From: Candidatus Jorgensenbacteria bacterium RIFCSPLOWO2_12_FULL_42_11 | Lineage (GTDB): Bacteria; Patescibacteriota; Minisyncoccia; UBA6257; MFKM01 | Reading direction: 5' to 3' | DNA: 13,003 nucleotides | NCBI GenBank assembly: GCA_001779575.1 | Contig: MFKM01000035.1 | Location: 1 to 13,003 of the forward strand | In this document: piece after piece, positions 12,227 through 13,003 of the stretch | Numbering within the stretch: position 1 is the first letter of the stretch | Layout: each line of letters begins with the position of its first letter | The notes under the pieces: generated by a model | Database searches by the model: none | Told to the model about the DNA's origin: nothing | What the model saw: only the letters and a program-made list of their open reading frames with translations | Position numbers and translations under genes: made by a program

Positions 12227-12931
12227 TTAACGGCCCCCTGATTTAATTCCTGTTTTAATTCTTTCTCTCATGTCAATTTCAAATTGAGTTTGTTTTTTTT
12301 GGTCTTGGGTTTTCTTGAGTTCTATTTGAATTTTTTTGTACTCTTCTTCGTTTCCTTCATTTTCTCGAAGTTTTTCTTGAAGACCCCTTTCGGTATTTTC
12401 AAGTGTTTGAAATTTTTCCTGGGCTTCTTTTATGTTTTTTTCCTCTTTTTGAAGTTTTCCTTCTTGGATTTGTTTGTAGTTTTTTGGCGCCTCCACTTCC
12501 AGAAGCTTCATTTTCGGGTCTTTTAAGCTCACTAATTTTGGGTCAATGGTATAAAGAATCAAATAGGCGCCCAAGAGCAAAGCCACGCCCCAAAGCGCTT
12601 GGGTGATGCGGTCGCGGGCGTCGCTTTGCTGGGTCGTGTTGCCGGCGGAAACCGTGTATTGAATCGCCCCGTAAATAATCATTCCGAAAGCCAGCATCCC
12701 GGACAGCATTAAGGCAAATTGATAAAGGCGGGCGATATACGCCGCCGGACTTTGGGCGGCTTCTTCGGGGGTGGCCGGGCAAACCGCTCCGGGAAAATTC
12801 GGACAGGGGAATTTTACTTGTAATTGCAACGGCGCGGCTTCTATCGAAGTAGAAAGCAGAAAATAAAAAGCAGAAAGCAGAAAAATAACCCCGAAAGCAA
12901 AAATAATTTTTTTCCTATTATTGTTTGACAT
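12227..12931 (-). CDS. VirB2/TrbC-like pilin-family membrane protein with coiled-coil tail
   Basis: The 234-residue product has a signal peptide (about 1-33), two extracytoplasmic cysteines (C43, C51), and two membrane helices (about 66-92 and 108-130) separated by a loop containing SAGN and DARDRI. This is the layout of the VirB2/TrbC-like pilins common in Patescibacteria, where IxYxxSAGN-type loops are usual. Unlike a simple pilin, it has a highly charged helical tail (about 150-222) rich in Glu, Lys and Gln that looks like a coiled coil. The h-region of the signal peptide (residues 16-27, FLLSAFYFLLS) is encoded by a 7-bp-period repeat. The ATG lacks a Shine-Dalgarno. The beta-propeller-like gene follows closely, so the two may serve a type IV secretion or pilus-like envelope system; this role is inferred. 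Confidence 0.75.
   Translation of the reverse strand: MSNNNRKKIIFAFGVIFLLSAFYFLLSTSIEAAPLQLQVKFPCPNFPGAVCPATPEEAAQSPAAYIARLYQFALMLSGMLAFGMIIYGAIQYTVSAGNTTQQSDARDRITQALWGVALLLGAYLILYTIDPKLVSLKDPKMKLLEVEAPKNYKQIQEGKLQKEEKNIKEAQEKFQTLENTERGLQEKLRENEGNEEEYKKIQIELKKTQDQKKQTQFEIDMRERIKTGIKSGGR
12851..12885 (-). repeat. heptanucleotide-period repeat inside the pilin signal peptide
   Basis: On the + strand five 7-base units run AGAAAGC (12851), AGAAAAT (12858), AAAAAGC (12865), AGAAAGC (12872) and AGAAAAA (12879). Read on the coding minus strand they give the heptapeptide FLLSAFY followed by FLLS. The units are imperfect, unlike those at 134-161, but the 7-bp period is kept over 35 bases. Confidence 0.8.
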
Positions 12932-12943
12932 TTTATGGCGAAT

Positions 12944-13003
12944 TTACCGAACCATCAAGTTTATTTCTTTAGACCCGAATTCCAATTCATTTTTCAAATT
13001 TTG
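12944..13003 (-). CDS. possible 3' end of an upstream operon gene (partial)
   Basis: On the minus strand one frame is open from the window edge for 19 codons (QNLKNELEFGSKEINLMVR) and ends in TAA at 12946-12944, 12 bases before the ATG of the pilin-like gene. The other two frames carry stops in the same stretch. The spacing suits an operon, but the length is too short for family recognition or a firm coding call. Confidence 0.35.
   Translation of the reverse strand, partial: QNLKNELEFGSKEINLMVR

Overview
The window looks like a piece of a small-genome bacterium of the Candidate Phyla Radiation (Patescibacteria), using the standard code with TGA as stop. This placement is inferred from four things: a shortened YebC, a VirB2/TrbC-like pilin with two membrane segments, several near-leaderless or Shine-Dalgarno-free starts on housekeeping genes, and the compact layout. 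It spans the classical bacterial origin neighbourhood. dnaA and dnaN are on the minus strand; rpmH, yidC and jag run rightward from the same divergent intergenic region. In sampled lines base composition is C-rich on the + strand to the left and mostly G-rich to the right, as expected for two replication arms leaving an origin near 6.9-8.7 kb.

Layout. 123-617: lipoprotein gene with its own promoter and terminator. 728-1879: yebC and ruvC. 1946-2080: an unreported-size zinc-ribbon protein of 44 residues behind a perfect sigma70 promoter that overlaps the end of ruvC. 2089-3261 (minus) tyrS and 3299-5761 (plus) a class A penicillin-binding protein, diverging from a 23-bp palindrome that holds an extended -10 on each strand. 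5779-8477 (minus): dnaN and dnaA. 8686-9919 (plus): rpmH, yidC and jag, without the usual rnpA. 10257-10709: an unrecognised gene with perfect promoter, leader hairpin, strong Shine-Dalgarno and terminator, lying between two related nested inverted-repeat elements (9929-10042 and 10793-11024). 11061-12931 (minus): a membrane-anchored beta-propeller-like gene broken by one base at an A6 tract, and a VirB2-like pilin gene; the tail of a further gene may run off the right edge.

How the parts fit. The centre is the replication-initiation and membrane-insertion cluster (DnaA, beta clamp, L34, YidC, Jag). RuvC (junction resolution), TyrS (tRNA charging) and the PBP (peptidoglycan synthesis) are ordinary housekeeping. 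The right end is likely an envelope or type IV secretion/pilus-related operon.

The most unusual signals are: (1) three separate tandem repeats that all have a 7-bp period, two of them encoding the hydrophobic core of a signal peptide and one sitting in a promoter spacer; (2) a pair of related nested inverted-repeat elements flanking the orphan gene at 10257-10709; (3) the symmetric tyrS/PBP promoter; (4) the small zinc-ribbon gene with a consensus promoter; (5) the single-base frameshift at a homopolymer. No tRNA, rRNA, CRISPR array, transposase or defence gene was seen.
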